From assembly GCF_014650995.1 (NCBI RefSeq), contig NZ_BMWA01000005.1, positions 281,658 through 345,657 on the forward strand: a stretch of DNA of 64,000 nucleotides, read 5' to 3'. A program made the position numbers and the translations under genes. The first letter of the stretch is position 1; every line of letters starts with the position of its first letter. The stretch is from Streptomyces viridiviolaceus. GTDB lineage: Bacteria > Actinomycetota > Actinomycetes > Streptomycetales > Streptomycetaceae. Shown in pieces: positions 25,153-33,878 of the stretch. The notes under the pieces were generated by a model. The model searched no databases, was not told the origin of the DNA, and saw nothing but the letters and a program-made list of their open reading frames with translations.

Positions 25153-25914
25153 TCAGCCCCGCTTCTCGGGTCCGTCCGTCCCGGCCACTGCGTGTTCGGA
25201 GAGCGGGCCCACCGCCAGGCCGGTGGCGTGGCAGTGGGCGACGAGGTGCGGCAGGGCGCCGAGGGCGGCTCGCCAGCTGTCCGGGGCCGACGCGTGGTCG
25301 GTGTCGTGCAGGAGGATCGTGCCGCCGCCGCGCAGGTCCGCCGCGACGGTCGCCCGCACCGAGTCGGGCGTGGCGTCCCGCCGCCAGTCCTCGCCCCACG
25401 CCGTCCACAGGACCGGCCGCAGTCCGGCCCGCCGGGCCGCTGCCCAGCGTCCGGAGGTGAGGATGCCGTAGGGCGGGCGGTACCAGTGCGGACGGTTCCG
25501 GCCGGCGGCCTCGCCCACCGCGTGGACGGCGCGGCGCAGCTCGCGTGCGTCGCGCCCGGGCGACGGCCGCCAGGGACGCTCGTGCGTCCAGCCGTGGACG
25601 GCGAGTTCGTGGCCCCGGAGCGCCACCTCACGGGCCAGCGCCGGGTGGCGTACGACCCTCTCGCCCAGGAGGAAGAAGGTCGCCCGCACACCGAGTCCGT
25701 CGAGAGCGTCGAGGAAGTGCGGGGTGGACGCCGGATCGGGGCCGTCGTCGAAGGTGAGCGCGACGTGGTCGGGTCTGCCCTGCCCGGCCAGACCCGGGAA
25801 CCATCGCCGGCGCAGACCCGGCAGCCAGGTCGCGGCCGGACCGATGTGGGCCAGCGCGACGACGACCGGCACCACGGCGTACGCCGCCCGCCCGGCCCGC
25901 GACCGATCACCCAT
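25153..25914 (-). CDS. Polysaccharide deacetylase (NodB-type carbohydrate esterase 4)
   Basis: 253 aa from ATG 25914, chosen because GAGGAGG lies 7-8 bases upstream; the open frame continues further up without merit. A single hydrophobic stretch (~10-30) would anchor it at the membrane with the enzyme outside. The NodB motifs are in order: LTFDDGPDP (Asp56, Asp57), the metal-binding HGWTH, RPPYG, and LLHDTD near the end. It should remove N- or O-acetyl groups from a cell-wall or extracellular polysaccharide. It ends in a convergent gap with xdhC. Confidence 0.9.
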   Translation of the reverse strand: MGDRSRAGRAAYAVVPVVVALAHIGPAATWLPGLRRRWFPGLAGQGRPDHVALTFDDGPDPASTPHFLDALDGLGVRATFFLLGERVVRHPALAREVALRGHELAVHGWTHERPWRPSPGRDARELRRAVHAVGEAAGRNRPHWYRPPYGILTSGRWAAARRAGLRPVLWTAWGEDWRRDATPDSVRATVAADLRGGGTILLHDTDHASAPDSWRAALGALPHLVAHCHATGLAVGPLSEHAVAGTDGPEKRG

Positions 25915-26214
25915 CCGCTGTGCCTCCTCGCCGCCGGAACACGACCGCCGGATCACGGGCCATCCGCGATCACGATGCCCCGATCGCCAACCGTCCCCGA
26001 ACGCCATCCATCCCCGATCGTTCCCCGGACCACGGCCGGTCCCCGCCAACCATCCCCGTTGGTGACCAGAGTCCACCGTTCCCCGCTCAGGGGGCCCTCT
26101 CGCGATTCGCCCGCCCCAAGCCCTCGCTCAGCGCCCCTCGCCCCCCAGCTCAGCACCAACGCGACCCGCCCATTCTCACCCCCAGCCCACCCTCCGCCCC
26201 TCACACCCCGCCGT
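25915..26214. other. 300-bp intergenic region, low-complexity
   Basis: No gene is supported here. The 5' half, before the deacetylase gene, holds imperfect repeats of a CNNCCCCGNNCG-like word (for example CATCCCCGATCG, CGTCCCCGAACG, CATCCCCGTTGG). It should contain the deacetylase promoter, but no clear boxes were seen. Confidence 0.5.
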
Positions 26215-27135
26215 TCACGACTCCTGCCGCTCGGGTTTGCGTACGCCGGACCCCGGGCCGTCGCGTGCCTGGGCGGTGTCCCACGCGCCGTGGACCGACG
26301 GCGCGCGGGCCAGTCCGACGCTGCCGAGGCCGATCAGGGCCACGCCGATCAGCTCGGGCAGCACCCGCACACCGAGGGCGATCTGCTCGCCGAACAGGGC
26401 CGAGCCGAGCGCGACGCTGGTCAGCGCGTCCCCGAGCGTGAGCGCCGGTTGCGAGGCCGCGAGGGTCCCGGCCCGCAACGCGCTCTGCAGCAGCAGGAAA
26501 CTGATCACGCCGACGACCGCCGTGGCGTACGGCGGCCACTGCGTCAGCACCGCACCCACCCCTTGGGGAAGCCGCCCCGTGACCTCCTTGAGCAACGCCG
26601 CCGTCCCACCGAACGCCACCGCGGACGCCAATCCGAACAGCGCGGCGCGGGGCGAGCCGTGCACCAGACGGCCGACCACCACCAGAGCGGCCACCACGCC
26701 GAACAGCGCCACACCCGCCCACGCCCAGCGGTCCGGGGCCGCGGTGGCGTGCCCGGCCGAGGGGGCCGCGGCACTGAGGAACCCGGCCAGCCCCACGGCC
26801 AGGGCCACGAACGCGAGCCAGGTCCGAGGGTCGGGACGCCGGTGGAACACCAGGCTGCCCACCACCAGGGTGAACAGCAGTTCGGTCGCCATCAGCGGCT
26901 GGACCACGGCCAGACTCCCCACGGCCAGGGCCGCAGCCTGCAGCACCGTGGTGACGGCGAGGAGCGCCGCGCCCCCCACCCAGTACCGGTCGCGCACCAG
27001 ACGCAGCATCGAGCGCAGCACCGAGGGGGCGCCGCCGTGGCTCGCGTCCTGCGCCGCGGCCCGCCGCTGCAGCACCGACGCCGCGGCGTTCGACAGCGCC
27101 GCGAACAGAGCGAGGACGACGGTGAGGACACTCAC
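26215..27135 (-). CDS. DMT-superfamily (EamA-like) integral membrane transporter
   Basis: 306 aa from GTG 27135. About nine to ten hydrophobic helices cover the whole protein, beginning with VLTVVLALFAALSNAAASVLQRRAA. This N-terminus and the later SQPALTLGDALTSVALGSALFGEQ resemble the NIPA/EamA-like DMT proteins common in Actinobacteria. The cargo is unknown. It starts 16 bases after the SDR gene in the same direction, so the two are probably co-transcribed. A longer frame that would fuse it to the SDR region is out of register with the SDR and is a shadow. Confidence 0.85.
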   Translation of the reverse strand: MSVLTVVLALFAALSNAAASVLQRRAAAQDASHGGAPSVLRSMLRLVRDRYWVGGAALLAVTTVLQAAALAVGSLAVVQPLMATELLFTLVVGSLVFHRRPDPRTWLAFVALAVGLAGFLSAAAPSAGHATAAPDRWAWAGVALFGVVAALVVVGRLVHGSPRAALFGLASAVAFGGTAALLKEVTGRLPQGVGAVLTQWPPYATAVVGVISFLLLQSALRAGTLAASQPALTLGDALTSVALGSALFGEQIALGVRVLPELIGVALIGLGSVGLARAPSVHGAWDTAQARDGPGSGVRKPERQES

Positions 27136-27151
27136 CGTCGCGCGCTCCCGC

Positions 27152-28003
27152 TCATCCGAACCGCGCCGCCAACCACCGGTACAGCCCCGGAGCCGCGCCA
27201 CGGACCCGGCACGGCAACCGCAGCCAGCCGGGCACGTACACCTCGTCCCGGCCCCGGACCACCGCTCTGCGGACCGCGTCGGCCACGCGCTCGGGCGGCA
27301 CCGGCCGCGGACGCGACCGCCGGTAGGGAGCACCGCGGTGCTCGAAGAAGGGCGTGTCGACCACCCCGGGCACCACATGGGTGACGCCGACGCCGGTGCC
27401 CCGCAGCTCGTAGCGCAGCGCGTCCGCGAAGGCGCCGAGGGCGGCCTTCGCGGCGGAGTAGACGGCCTCGTCGCGCACCCCGACACAGCCCGCCAGCGAC
27501 CCGATGAGCACGATGCGCCCCGACCCGGCCTCCACCATGCCCGGCAGCACCGCCCGCACCAGTCGCATCGTGGCCAGCACATCGGTGTCCAGCAGCTCGT
27601 CGATGGTGTGCGGAGGCATGTCGAGGAACTCCCCGGCCCAGCCGATCCCGGCCCCGGCCACCAGCAGATCCACCGGACCCGCCGCGGCGAGGGTGTAGTC
27701 GGCGAGCTGCCGGTCGGCGCCGGGCAGCGTGAGGTCCATGGCGAAGGCGGTGGCCGACGTGTCCTCGGCGACCCTGCGCAGCCGCGCCGGGTCACGTCCG
27801 CTGAGCACCAGCCGCCAGGCGCCCTCGGCACTCAGCCTTCGGGCGACGGCCGCGCCGATGCCGGAGGAGGCCCCGGTCACCAGGGCCGTGCGGGTCCGTG
27901 TCACCCCGCCGCGGGGCCGCTGCCGGGGCTTGGCCCGGTCCACGTCGGGTGCGGCGACCGGCGGGCCGGGCGCGGGCCGGGTGCGGGAGAACGCATGGAC
28001 CAT
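27152..28003 (-). CDS. Short-chain dehydrogenase/reductase
   Basis: 283 aa from ATG 28003, which has AAGGTGG about seven bases upstream. After a ~38-residue basic, Pro-rich extension comes the SDR core: TALVTGASSGIGAAVARRL (NADP(H) binding), the region of the NAG motif reading VAGAGIG, catalytic Ser in IGSLAGCVG, and YSAAK with the active Tyr and Lys. The C-terminal YVPGWLRLP region matches SDRs that act on lipid-like substrates. The divergent neighbour is a lipid-type glycosyltransferase. GTG 27904 is an alternative start that would remove the extension. Confidence 0.88.
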   Translation of the reverse strand: MVHAFSRTRPAPGPPVAAPDVDRAKPRQRPRGGVTRTRTALVTGASSGIGAAVARRLSAEGAWRLVLSGRDPARLRRVAEDTSATAFAMDLTLPGADRQLADYTLAAAGPVDLLVAGAGIGWAGEFLDMPPHTIDELLDTDVLATMRLVRAVLPGMVEAGSGRIVLIGSLAGCVGVRDEAVYSAAKAALGAFADALRYELRGTGVGVTHVVPGVVDTPFFEHRGAPYRRSRPRPVPPERVADAVRRAVVRGRDEVYVPGWLRLPCRVRGAAPGLYRWLAARFG

Positions 28004-28172
28004 GGGGGACCACCTTGGCTGCGGGGCGGACGCCACGAGAGCGGCCGACCGGGGGGTCGGGGCTCCGCCCGTCCGACAGGACCGGCGGTCAAGGAGTATC
28101 CCGGGCCACGCCACCCGAAACGCCCCGGTGTGCAGCGGTTTGGGGCGGGCGGGGAGGGCAACCTGCACAGCC

Positions 28173-29333
28173 GTGCATCCTCGCAGCTCATCCACGCCCC
28201 GCCGACCGGCGGCCGCGCGCCCCCGGCAGGACGCCCGACGCCTGCTGGTCGTCAGCGCGAGCATGGGCGCCGGTCACGACACGGTCGCCGCCGAAGTGGT
28301 CCGCCGGGCCCGGGAACGCGGAGACGACGCCCTGGTCGTCGACGTCCTGGCGCTGCTCCCGTACGGCCTGGGCAGCGCACTGCGGCACTTCTACCGCGGC
28401 TCGGTCCGGTACGCACCCTGGATCTACGCCACCGTGTACCGCCTCTTCCTGCGCCCCGGCCCCGGTCGGCGCCCCAGCGGCACCCCGCTGGCCCGGCTCG
28501 CCGGCCGCCGCCTCAGAGAGCTGGCCGAGCGCACGGACGCGGACGTGGTGGTCCCCGTCTTCCACCTCGGCGCCCAGCTGACCGGTCACCTCCGCGCACG
28601 CGGACTGCTGCCCGTGCCCAGCGTCGTCCTCGTGATCGACTTCGCCGTCCACCGGCAGTGGCTTCACCCCGGCAACGACCACTGCCTGTGCCTCACCGAC
28701 GACGCCGCGCGCGAGGTGCGGGAGAGCACCGGCGGGTCCGCCGAGGCGTGCGGTCCGGTGGTGGCTCCGGAGTTCTTCGCCGACGCTCCCGGTGCGGCGG
28801 GCTGGCGGCGGCTCTTCGACCGCGCGGGCCCCGGGCGGCCCCCCGTCGTGCTGTCCGCCGGGGCGTGGGGAGTCGCCGCGCACCCGGCCGCCACCGTCCG
28901 GCTGCTCGCGGACCACGGCTTCCTGCCGGTCGTGCTGTGCGGCGGCAACGAACGGCTGCGCCGCGCCCTGTCCGGCTCATCCGGCGTGCTCGCGCTGGGC
29001 TGGGTGACCGACATGCCCGGTCTGCTGCACGCGGCCCGCGCCCTGGTCGACAACGCCGCCGGACAGACCGCCGTACAGGCCCTCGCCGCCGGCCTGCCCG
29101 TCGTGGGGCACCGCCCCCTGCCCGGGCACGGCGCCGACGGCGTCCGGCGGATGGCCGCGCTCGGGGTGTCGGAGGTCGCCGCCGACGACGCCGCCCTGCT
29201 CGCGGCCCTGCGGCGGCTCACGGCACCCGGCCCGGCCAGGCGGGAGCGGATCGCCGCCGGGCACGCGCTGTTCCGGGAGGACGCCGTTGCCCGGGTGACG
29301 GACCTGGCCGCGGCCGCGCGCGCACGCGGGTGA
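28173..29333 (+). CDS. MGDG synthase-like glycosyltransferase (GT28)
   Basis: 386 aa from GTG 28173, with GGGAGGG 14-16 bases upstream; the start is uncertain. The N-terminal LLVVSASMGAGHDTVAAEVVRRARERGDDALVVDVL is the signature of MGDG-synthase/UgtP N-domains. The C-terminal GT28 part has VLALGWVTDMPGLLHAARALVDNAAGQTAVQALAAGLPVVGHRPLPGHG, the nucleotide-sugar site. Relatives transfer glucose or galactose to diacylglycerol on the inner membrane face. It is divergent from an SDR gene across 170 bp. The open frame upstream of 28173 is antisense to the SDR and is rejected. Confidence 0.85.
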   Translation: MHPRSSSTPRRPAAARPRQDARRLLVVSASMGAGHDTVAAEVVRRARERGDDALVVDVLALLPYGLGSALRHFYRGSVRYAPWIYATVYRLFLRPGPGRRPSGTPLARLAGRRLRELAERTDADVVVPVFHLGAQLTGHLRARGLLPVPSVVLVIDFAVHRQWLHPGNDHCLCLTDDAAREVRESTGGSAEACGPVVAPEFFADAPGAAGWRRLFDRAGPGRPPVVLSAGAWGVAAHPAATVRLLADHGFLPVVLCGGNERLRRALSGSSGVLALGWVTDMPGLLHAARALVDNAAGQTAVQALAAGLPVVGHRPLPGHGADGVRRMAALGVSEVAADDAALLAALRRLTAPGPARRERIAAGHALFREDAVARVTDLAAAARARG

Positions 29334-29407
29334 GGAACAGGCCCGTTTTCCCGGCCCGCCGACGGGCACCCGGTGCGGGCTCGGGAACCGGCGGAAGGAG
29401 GCGCGGC

Positions 29408-29794
29408 GTGACGCTCGACGAGTTCCTGGCCCAGGTTCGTGACCGCGGGGAGTACCACAGCCGGGACGAGTCAGAACAGGTCAGCACGGCCGTGCTCTGG
29501 GTACTCGCGTCCCGGATCGACCCCGAGGAGGCCGCCGGCCTGGCCGAACGGCTGCCGGCTCCATTGGACGACGCGCTGCGCCTGGAGCGGGGGCGCCCCG
29601 AGTCCTTCGGCCGCGAGGAGTTCCTGCGCCGCGTGGCCCAGCAGACCGGTGCCCGGCCGCGGACGGCGGAGTGGGACGCGGGCGCGGTGCTCTCCACCGT
29701 CGCCGACGCGGTCCCCGACGGACAGCTCGACCACCTCCTGGCCCAGCTGCCGGCGGACTGCGCGGAACTCTTCGGCAGACCGGCACCGGAATGA
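29408..29794 (+). CDS. DUF2267 domain protein (copy 1)
   Basis: 128 aa from GTG 29408, with AAGGAGG upstream at good spacing. The whole protein is a DUF2267 helical domain: TAVLWVLASRIDPEEAAGLAERLPAPLDDAL and the second half VLSTVADAVPDGQLDHLLAQLPADCAELF. The function is unknown; members are soluble, helical, and often sit in stress-linked loci. A second DUF2267 gene of different sequence lies at 30957-31385 on the other strand. Confidence 0.88.
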   Translation: MTLDEFLAQVRDRGEYHSRDESEQVSTAVLWVLASRIDPEEAAGLAERLPAPLDDALRLERGRPESFGREEFLRRVAQQTGARPRTAEWDAGAVLSTVADAVPDGQLDHLLAQLPADCAELFGRPAPE

Positions 29795-29891
29795 CGGCCC
29801 GCCCCGCCCCCGTCCCCGGACGGGGGCGTATGGAGACAGCCCGACCAGGGCACCCGGGACCGGTCGGACCGGCAGCCCGAGGAGGAACCCC

Positions 29892-30383
29892 ATGACGGAC
29901 GGTGAGCGGCGCTACGACGACGGGGACGAGACGCCCCTCGCGGGGTATGCCGCGCTGGCGACGGCATTCGCCGTGGGCGTCGGACTGTTCACCGCGGTGG
30001 CGCGGCGCCGCGGGCTGCCGTTGCCCGACGCCGTACCGCCCTGGGACGTGGCCCTGCTGGGGACGGCGACGTTCAAGGCGTCACGGCTGCTGTCCAAGGA
30101 CAAGGTCACCAGCTTCTTGCGGGCGCCGTTCACCCGCCGCGAGCGGGACAGCGAGGCGGGCGAGGTGATGGACGCGCCCCGCGGGGACGGTCTGCGTCGT
30201 GCCGTCGGCGATCTGGTGACCTGCCCGTTCTGCACCTCGGCCTGGGTCGGCGGCGCGCTCGTCGGCACCTACGCCTGCGCGCCCCGCGCGGCCCGGCTGC
30301 TCTCCGCGGGACTGAGCGCCGTCACCCTGTCGGACTGGCTGCAGTACGCGTGGAGCCTGACCGAGCAGAAGGCCGAGGGCTGA
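29892..30383 (+). CDS. DUF1360 membrane protein
   Basis: 163 aa from ATG 29892 with a GGAGG box. Two or three hydrophobic helices are visible (~18-40, 108-122, 132-146). It carries the DUF1360 signature: WDVALLGTATFKASRLLSKDKVTSFLRAPF and LVTCPFCTSAWVG, whose CxxC pair could bind metal or be redox active. The family is common in Actinobacteria and Bacillus near stress and spore-coat genes; its role is unknown. It is 5 bases upstream of the kinase gene. Confidence 0.9.
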   Translation: MTDGERRYDDGDETPLAGYAALATAFAVGVGLFTAVARRRGLPLPDAVPPWDVALLGTATFKASRLLSKDKVTSFLRAPFTRRERDSEAGEVMDAPRGDGLRRAVGDLVTCPFCTSAWVGGALVGTYACAPRAARLLSAGLSAVTLSDWLQYAWSLTEQKAEG

Positions 30384-30388
30384 AGGCG

Positions 30389-30919
30389 ATGCGGGCGGCG
30401 GCCGGCGCCGGCGAGGGCACGGGGGCGACCGGGACGACCGGGCAAGGACACCCGGAGCTGGCCGTCTTCGTCGGTCTGCAGGCGACGGGGAAGTCCACGT
30501 TCTACCGGCAGCGCCTCGCAGAGGGCCACGTCCTGGTGAGCAAGGACCTCTTCCCGCGCGGCGCCCGCAACAAGCAGGCCCGGCAGATGCGGCTGGTCGA
30601 GGAAGCCCTCGGCGCAGGCCGTTCGGTGGCGGTCGACAACACCAACCCCTCTCCCGAGGAATGGGGCCCGCTGGTCGCGGCCGCCCATGCCCACGGAGCC
30701 CGCGTCGTCGCCTACTGGTTCGCTCCCGACATCGGGGGATCCCTGCGGCGCAACGCCACCCGGACCGCGCGCGAACGCGTCCCGGACGTCGGTGTCCACG
30801 CCACGCTGAAACGGCTGCGCCGCCCTTCGCGGGCCGACGGCTTCGACGCCGTGTTCGACGTCCGGTTCGACGGCCGTGGCGGCTTCGACGTACGCGCGAC
30901 CCCGGCACCGGTCGGCTGA
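30389..30919 (+). CDS. P-loop kinase, polynucleotide-kinase-like (AAA_33)
   Basis: 176 aa from ATG 30389. Walker A is AVFVGLQATGKSTFYRQRL (~residues 27-45), followed by VLVSKDLFP, VAVDNTNPSPEEW and an Arg-rich lid (RRNATRTARERVPD). This pattern matches the kinase domain of T4-Pnkp-like and related small-molecule kinases that phosphorylate a hydroxyl using ATP. No phosphatase domain is attached. It follows DUF1360 by five bases and is probably in the same operon. The substrate cannot be inferred. Confidence 0.85.
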   Translation: MRAAAGAGEGTGATGTTGQGHPELAVFVGLQATGKSTFYRQRLAEGHVLVSKDLFPRGARNKQARQMRLVEEALGAGRSVAVDNTNPSPEEWGPLVAAAHAHGARVVAYWFAPDIGGSLRRNATRTARERVPDVGVHATLKRLRRPSRADGFDAVFDVRFDGRGGFDVRATPAPVG

Positions 30920-30956
30920 CCCGGCCGGGCACCGACGCGGGCGGCCGGCGTCCGGA

Positions 30957-31385
30957 TCAGACCTCCGTCTCCACGGCGCGCGTCGAGGGCAGCAGCTCCC
31001 GGATGTCCGCCGGCAGCGCCCCCGCGACCTTCGTCATCTGCTCGGGAGAGACGACGGCGTCCAGCACGTTCAGCACCACGGCCGAGCGCTGGAGCGCGGC
31101 CTCCTCGTCGATCCCGGCCCGCCAGGCCACCCGGCCCGCGAACGCGGTCAGCCCGAAGCGCTCGGCACCCGACGGCTGCCCGTGCCCCTCCGGTTCCGCG
31201 TCCGCCATCGGCCGGATCTCCCCGGCCAGTTCGTGCGGCAGCTGGGCGACCAGATGCCCGGCCAGCCCCTCGGGAAGCCGTTCGGCGAGGGTCCGCAGCA
31301 CGGCCGTCACCGTGGCCTCGGCCTCCTCACGGCCGACCGCATGGCTCTGCTCCTGGACCGTCCGGACCAGATCGGCGTACTTCAT
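30957..31385 (-). CDS. DUF2267 domain protein (copy 2)
   Basis: 142 aa from ATG 31385. It begins MKYADLVRTVQEQSHAVGRE and contains both DUF2267 halves (TVTAVLRTLAERLPEGLAGHLVAQLPHEL and RSAVVLNVLDAVVSPEQMTKVAGALPADIRELL). It is soluble and helical. It is convergent with the P-loop kinase gene, with 37 bases between the stops. Having two diverged copies within 2 kb suggests an old duplication or a linked function. Confidence 0.9.
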   Translation of the reverse strand: MKYADLVRTVQEQSHAVGREEAEATVTAVLRTLAERLPEGLAGHLVAQLPHELAGEIRPMADAEPEGHGQPSGAERFGLTAFAGRVAWRAGIDEEAALQRSAVVLNVLDAVVSPEQMTKVAGALPADIRELLPSTRAVETEV

Positions 31386-31482
31386 GAGCCCTCACTCCCT
31401 TCGCCGGAGCACCCGCTCCTCGGGTTTCCCGGGGGAGGACGGTGACACCGCGGGGCGCCGGCCGAACGGCAGGGGGAAGCGG

Positions 31483-31872
31483 TCAGGCGTGCGCGGCGCG
31501 TTCGGCGTGCAGCTTCTTGACGCGGGCCGCCTCCTTGCGGACGTCGGCCTGCACGGCCTGCTCCCGCTCCAGCCACTCGGGACGCTCGTCCTTCAGCGCC
31601 TCGATCTGCTCCGTGGTCAGCGGCTGCGTGACCCCGCCCCGGTGCAGGCCCGCGATGGAGACACCCAGCTTCGCCGCCACCACCGGCCGCGGGTGCGGTC
31701 CGTCGCGCCGCAGGTCGCGCAGCCACTGGGGCGGGTCGGACTGCAGCGCGTTCAGCTCGGCGCGCGAGACGACGCCCTCCCGGAACTCGGCGGGCGTGGC
31801 CTCGAGGTACACACCCAGCTTCTTCGCCGCGGTCGCGGGCTTCATGGTCTGGGTGCTCTGGTGCGACGTCAT
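31483..31872 (-). CDS. DUF5997 family protein
   Basis: 129 aa from ATG 31872. It matches the actinobacterial DUF5997 pattern: TMKPATAAKKLGVYLEATPAEFREGVVSR, WLRDLRRDGPHPRPVVAAKLGVSIAGLHRGG and a charged helical C-terminus. The family is small, soluble and uncharacterised. It is divergent from the LysR-like substrate-binding protein at 31982, an arrangement that recurs in Streptomyces, so the two may work together. Confidence 0.88.
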   Translation of the reverse strand: MTSHQSTQTMKPATAAKKLGVYLEATPAEFREGVVSRAELNALQSDPPQWLRDLRRDGPHPRPVVAAKLGVSIAGLHRGGVTQPLTTEQIEALKDERPEWLEREQAVQADVRKEAARVKKLHAERAAHA

Positions 31873-31981
31873 GGCTCCAGGGTATCGAGCATGTGCGCGA
31901 CCTCCGACCACGCCGGGTGACCGGGACCGCCGCCGGGGACCGGCCACCGCCGCCCCTGGCCACGCCGGGTAACCTGGCCGG

Positions 31982-32740
31982 GTGACAGGCTCGGAAGAAC
32001 CCCCCTCGTTCCGGCTCGCGTACGTCCCGGGGGTGACGCCCGACAAATGGGTGCGCATCTGGAACGAGCGGCTGCCGGACGTCCCGGTGTCCCTGACCCA
32101 GGTGTCCGCCGCCGAGGCGGGCGGCGTACTGCTGGACGGCGGCGCCGACGCCGGACTGGTGCGGCTGCCGGTCGACCGGACCGTCCTCAGCGCGATCCCC
32201 CTTTACACCGAGACCACGGTCGTGGTCGTCCCCAAGGACCACCTCGTCACCGCGGTCGACGAGGTGGCCGTCGAGGACCTCTCCGACGAGATCGTGCTGC
32301 ACCCCCTCGACGACGTCCTCGGCTGGGAGCGGCTGCCGGGCCGGCCCGCCCTCGAGCGCCCCGCCACCACGGCGGACGCCGTGGAACTGGTCGCGGCCGG
32401 AGTGGGGGTGCTGGTCGTACCGCTGTCGCTGGCCCGGCTGCACCACCGCAAGGACCTCACGTACCGGACGGTCACGGACGCCCCGGGGTCGGGCGTGGCG
32501 CTGTCCTGGCCGGAGGAGGCGCACACGGACCTGGTGGAGGACTTCATCGGGATCGTCCGGGGGAGGACCGTCAACAGCACCCGGGGCCGGCGGCCGGCCC
32601 CGGCGGAGTCGAAGGCCGAGCGCACCGGCACCGCCGCCGCGCGGCGGGGGGCGGCGGCCAGGAAACCGGCCGGTGGGGGCGCGCGGCGCGGCTCGAACAA
32701 CCCCAAGGGCGGCAGGCGCGGCAAACCCCGCCGCCGATGA
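31982..32740 (+). CDS. LysR-type substrate-binding-domain protein lacking the HTH
   Basis: 252 aa from GTG 31982. Residues ~10-190 resemble the effector-binding domain of LysR regulators (FRLAYVPGVTPDKWVRIWNERLPDVPVSL, GADAGLVRLPVDR, VVVVPKDHL, AGVGVLVVPLSLARL). There is no N-terminal winged helix, so it is not a conventional LysR repressor. The last ~55 residues are basic and Gly/Arg/Lys-rich (ending RRGKPRRR), which could bind nucleic acid. It is divergent from DUF5997 across 109 bp. Confidence 0.87.
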   Translation: MTGSEEPPSFRLAYVPGVTPDKWVRIWNERLPDVPVSLTQVSAAEAGGVLLDGGADAGLVRLPVDRTVLSAIPLYTETTVVVVPKDHLVTAVDEVAVEDLSDEIVLHPLDDVLGWERLPGRPALERPATTADAVELVAAGVGVLVVPLSLARLHHRKDLTYRTVTDAPGSGVALSWPEEAHTDLVEDFIGIVRGRTVNSTRGRRPAPAESKAERTGTAAARRGAAARKPAGGGARRGSNNPKGGRRGKPRRR

Positions 32741-32764
32741 CGTGACCTGGCCCGGCCGGGTGGT

Positions 32765-33505
32765 TCAGCGGACCGTCGGACTCGGCGTCGGAGAACCGGT
32801 CTCGACGTCCAGTCCGGGCGGCTCGGTCAGGGTGAGAACCGGCTCCCCCGGCTGCGGCGCGGGCGGGGTGAGCTGCGCCTTCGGCAGGCTGGGCGGGGCC
32901 GACTGCTGGAGGTTGACCTGGTCGAAGTTGACCAGTCCGGTCTTCTCCAGGACCGTGATGTGGTCCAGCACGGTGTCGTTGGCCTGATCGGCCAGCTGCC
33001 GCACCAGGGCGTTCTTGGTGTTGGCGCGGATCTTGGCGACGACGGGGAAGATCTGCCCGTGGGTGATCCGCATGATGTTCACCGCGGTGGTGTCGAACTG
33101 CTTGCCCGTGGTCCCGTCGGCGGTCGACACGAACTGCTGCTGCTGCGGTGACGCCAGGTTGGGCAGCGTGATGCCCAGCTCGGGCGCGATCCTCCGGCAG
33201 GTCGCGTCGAGCCGGGCATGCCCGACGACCAGGTGCTCGCCGGCCTCCTTCATCTCCGGTGTCGTGCCCCGTTCCATGGCCATCAGCCCGAGCGGGTGCT
33301 CCCACAGCCCGGCGGCGCGGACCTTCACCACGAAGTCCCGGTCCGCCTCGGTGAGTGGTCCGTACCGTGTGTCGGCGATGACGCGGTCCTGACCACCGGC
33401 CGTGTTCTGCACCCCGAGCATGGTGGGGTAGGCCAACGCGGTGAGGGTGAGGACCAGGGCACCGCCCACGAAGGCGGTCCCTGCCGTGGTGCGCGTGATG
33501 CGCAT
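32765..33505 (-). CDS. DUF4142 exported protein
   Basis: 246 aa from ATG 33505, with GGAGG six bases upstream. A hydrophobic helix at ~10-30 (GGALVLTLTALAYPTML) acts as signal or anchor. The DUF4142 domain follows: LTEADRDFVVKVRAAGLWEHPLGLMAMERGTTPEMKEAGEHLVVGH and VNIMRITHGQIFPVVAKIRANTKNALVRQLADQANDTVLDHITVLEKTGLV. The domain resembles a ferritin-like helical bundle. The C-terminus is Pro/Thr-rich and probably disordered. The frame stays open upstream and includes a Tat-like motif, but the start used here has the better ribosome-binding site. Confidence 0.88.
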   Translation of the reverse strand: MRITRTTAGTAFVGGALVLTLTALAYPTMLGVQNTAGGQDRVIADTRYGPLTEADRDFVVKVRAAGLWEHPLGLMAMERGTTPEMKEAGEHLVVGHARLDATCRRIAPELGITLPNLASPQQQQFVSTADGTTGKQFDTTAVNIMRITHGQIFPVVAKIRANTKNALVRQLADQANDTVLDHITVLEKTGLVNFDQVNLQQSAPPSLPKAQLTPPAPQPGEPVLTLTEPPGLDVETGSPTPSPTVR

Positions 33506-33878
33506 CGTGCCTCCAGGGGCGAAGACAGGCTCGGTGAGCGGGCTCGGACACCAGGAGATACGGATCCGAGCGGCGAACCGATCACCGTCCCGGGCAAAAC
33601 CTGCCGGTGTTCCGCGCCGCGGCCGTGCGGTCCAGGCCGCCGGGGCCTGCGGCGCGCCGGTGGCCCGGCCGCTCGCCGGATACGACGGCCCGGGCGTTCC
33701 CGCGGTGACGGCCGCAGCCGGCAGGAGGGTCCGCCGGGAGAGGGGCGCTGCCATGTGCCCCTCGTTACTAGGGGTCCTCGTGAGGCCTGTTCTGTTCGAC
33801 ATATCGATCGACGTTCGAGAATGTCGCCCAGGAGATGGGCAAGGGGCACAGGAGCGTCCACGGCACCGACGAGTACGG
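33506..33878. other. Region between HAD and DUF4142 genes with an in-frame Tat-like fragment
   Basis: No intact gene is supported. On the minus strand an ATG at 33754 with GAGGGG upstream opens a frame with SRRTLLPAAAV, a twin-arginine-like signal, followed by Ala/Pro/Gly-rich sequence that runs in frame into DUF4142. It may be the decayed start of a separate Tat-exported protein or an alternative, longer DUF4142 N-terminus. Confidence 0.35.

Noticed and set aside
27729..28172. Long N-terminal extension of the glycosyltransferase
   Set aside because: It is antisense to the divergent SDR gene, and the glycosyltransferase domain begins only after 28173.
29439..29891. N-terminal extension of the DUF1360 gene
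   Set aside because: It overlaps the DUF2267 gene in another frame, and ATG 29892 has a strong GGAGG box.
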